NCBI RefSeq assembly: GCF_900172225.1
Contig: NZ_FWFO01000004.1
Span: 124,001 to 188,000, forward strand
Reading direction: 5' to 3'
Origin: Falsiruegeria litorea R37
GTDB taxonomy: Bacteria; Pseudomonadota; Alphaproteobacteria; Rhodobacterales; Rhodobacteraceae
DNA length: 64,000 nt
The position numbers were made by a program, and so were the translations under genes. Below are positions 62,857 to 64,000 of this stretch, in pieces. The notes under the pieces were generated by a model. The model was not told where the DNA came from. It made no database searches and saw nothing but the letters and a program-made list of their open reading frames with translations. The first letter of the stretch is position 1. Each line of letters starts with the position of its first letter.

Positions 62857-63789
62857 TCAGTACCCGAGGAACCGATCCACGATATGCAACAAAGGCTCGC
62901 CGTTCAGGTCGCGGCGGATGTTTTCCGCGATGACCTGGCTGGCGGTGCTGGCACGGGTCTCGGATGCGATATGGGGCGTCACTGTCACCTGAGGGTGCGC
63001 CCAATAGGGGTGCTCGGCGGGCAGGGGTTCGATGCGGAACACATCCAGGGTCGCATGGGCGATCTGGCCGCTGTCCAAGGCCGCGAGCAGAGCGTCGTCA
63101 TCGATCAATGGCCCTCGGCCGGGGTTTATGATGCAGGCGCCACTCGGTAGCTGTGCCAGCGTTTGGGCGTTCAACGTATTTGCGGTCGCGGGCGTGTTTG
63201 GCAGCAACAGAACGACGATTTCAGCCTCTGATAGAGCAGAACGCAGCCCCTCTGTGCCGTGCAGACAGAGAATGCCGTCGATATCCTTGGCTGACCGGCT
63301 CCAACCGCTGACGTCAAACCCCAGCCCTGCCAACGCTTGCGCAACAGCTGCTCCCAACGCGCCCAAGCCCAAAACGGTCACCTTGCGATCTTGAGCCAGC
63401 GGAGGCGCCACGTTGCGCCACATGCCGTCCTGGCCGTTCATATGCCCGTCTATCCCGAGGTGATAGCGCAGCGTGTGTCCCATCACCCATTCGATCATGC
63501 CCTGCGTCAGCCCATGATCCACCATGCGTGTCAGCGGTACGGTCAGGGTCGTGTTGCCGACCACATCCTCGACCCCCGCCCACAGGTTCAGCACGGCCCG
63601 TAGGCGGGTGTAGGGCGAGAAGTCCTGTACATCGCTGTTGGGGGCATAGACGATGTAATCGACCTGATCGGGGGCGAACTCGGTTCGCAGATCGAACGCG
63701 ATCCCTGCCTCTGTCAGGGCCTTGGTCAACGGCTGTTCATAGGTCGTCCAGCGTTCTGCCTTGGCGGCAAACAGGATGTTGGTTGTCAT
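62857..63789 (-). CDS. 2-hydroxyacid dehydrogenase (glyoxylate/hydroxypyruvate reductase A-like)
   Basis: The 310 residues follow the GhrA pattern: no obvious catalytic domain duplication, NAD loop TVLGLGALGAAVAQALAGLGFDVSGWSRS near residue 145, catalytic arginine in INPGRGPLIDDDALL, and histidine in VTPHIASETRAST. It reduces glyoxylate or hydroxypyruvate to the hydroxy acid. It begins 4 bases before the rodA stop on the same strand. Confidence 0.88.
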   Translation of the reverse strand: MTTNILFAAKAERWTTYEQPLTKALTEAGIAFDLRTEFAPDQVDYIVYAPNSDVQDFSPYTRLRAVLNLWAGVEDVVGNTTLTVPLTRMVDHGLTQGMIEWVMGHTLRYHLGIDGHMNGQDGMWRNVAPPLAQDRKVTVLGLGALGAAVAQALAGLGFDVSGWSRSAKDIDGILCLHGTEGLRSALSEAEIVVLLLPNTPATANTLNAQTLAQLPSGACIINPGRGPLIDDDALLAALDSGQIAHATLDVFRIEPLPAEHPYWAHPQVTVTPHIASETRASTASQVIAENIRRDLNGEPLLHIVDRFLGY

Positions 63790-63793
63790 GATG

Positions 63794-64000
63794 TCAGGAT
63801 CCCAGACGAGGTCGATGGATATGCGCGCTTTGTACCAGTCCGAATGCCACCATCAGCACCAGCATGGCTGACCCGCCATAGCTGACCATGGGCAGCGGCA
63901 CGCCGACAACCGGTGCCAGCCCCATGACCATCGACATGTTCACGGCAAAGAACAGGAAGAAGTTGATCGAGATACCCAGGGTGACCAGCGACGAAAACCG
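63794..64000 (-). CDS. rodA: rod shape-determining protein RodA, C-terminus only (cut by window edge)
   Basis: The last 68 codons are present and read into the right edge. The sequence has the SEDS-family ending LAPVVGVPLPMVSYGGSAML and then LVQSAHIHRPR before the stop. RodA is a peptidoglycan glycosyltransferase of the elongasome. The hydroxyacid dehydrogenase starts 4 bases downstream of its stop. Confidence 0.88.
   Translation of the reverse strand, partial: RFSSLVTLGISINFFLFFAVNMSMVMGLAPVVGVPLPMVSYGGSAMLVLMVAFGLVQSAHIHRPRLGS

Overview
The window is chromosomal DNA of an alphaproteobacterium of the Rhodobacterales, most likely the marine Roseobacter group. Four things point there: a combined TCA-cycle and ethylmalonyl-CoA-pathway gene cluster, a LuxR/LuxI pair under CtrA-like motifs, an RpoH-II type sigma factor, and G+C-rich coding sequence. 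I see no rRNA, tRNA, CRISPR array, prophage or insertion sequence. Both edges cut a gene: sucA on the left and rodA on the right.

Region 1 (1-26.3 kb) is central carbon metabolism. On the minus strand mdh and sucC-(orf)-sucD-(DUF805)-sucA run towards the left edge. On the plus strand a mcl2-nnrU-DUF1737-mch-phosphatase operon is followed by sdhCDAB. Further right lie ecm (minus) and ccr (plus). Ccr, Ecm, Mch and Mcl2 belong to the ethylmalonyl-CoA pathway of acetyl-CoA assimilation, which feeds malate and succinyl-CoA into the TCA enzymes encoded alongside. Paired TGTGATCACA palindromes with the same 21-bp spacing lie about 110 bp upstream of both sucC and sdhC, so one regulator probably controls both operons. 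An unrelated low-G+C gene sits between sucC and sucD.

Region 2 (26.4-28.1 kb) is a quorum-sensing locus: a small gene, luxR and luxI, with TTAA-N7-TTAA motifs upstream of the first gene and of luxI. Region 3 (28.1-37 kb) carries a RecD-like helicase, an SDR enzyme, a TIGR02186/TauE pair and a BMP-type ABC importer. Region 4 (37-54.6 kb) is housekeeping: rimI, tsaB, a NifU-like protein, a branched-chain aminotransferase, trpS, an inactive rhomboid homologue, murJ, glnD, a penicillin-binding-protein activator, rsmI, yraN, gshB, comM, cobU and a phosphatase. Region 5 (54.6-64 kb) holds rpoH2, chaN, coaBC, dut, a MoeB-like protein, a trans-sulfuration enzyme, an M3 peptidase, a hydroxyacid dehydrogenase and rodA.

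The feature least explained by known families is a dispersed intergenic element with six copies in this window (12.7, 18.5, 19.7, 19.9, 59.3 and 62.8 kb). Each copy lies downstream of a gene and in that gene's direction. It has a conserved CTCCCGCCC block, a small hairpin whose arms differ between copies yet still pair, a conserved CTCCTCCCGTTGGGCC block or a shortened form of it, and a long G+C-rich hairpin. It looks like a structured 3'-UTR RNA or a REP-like repeat.
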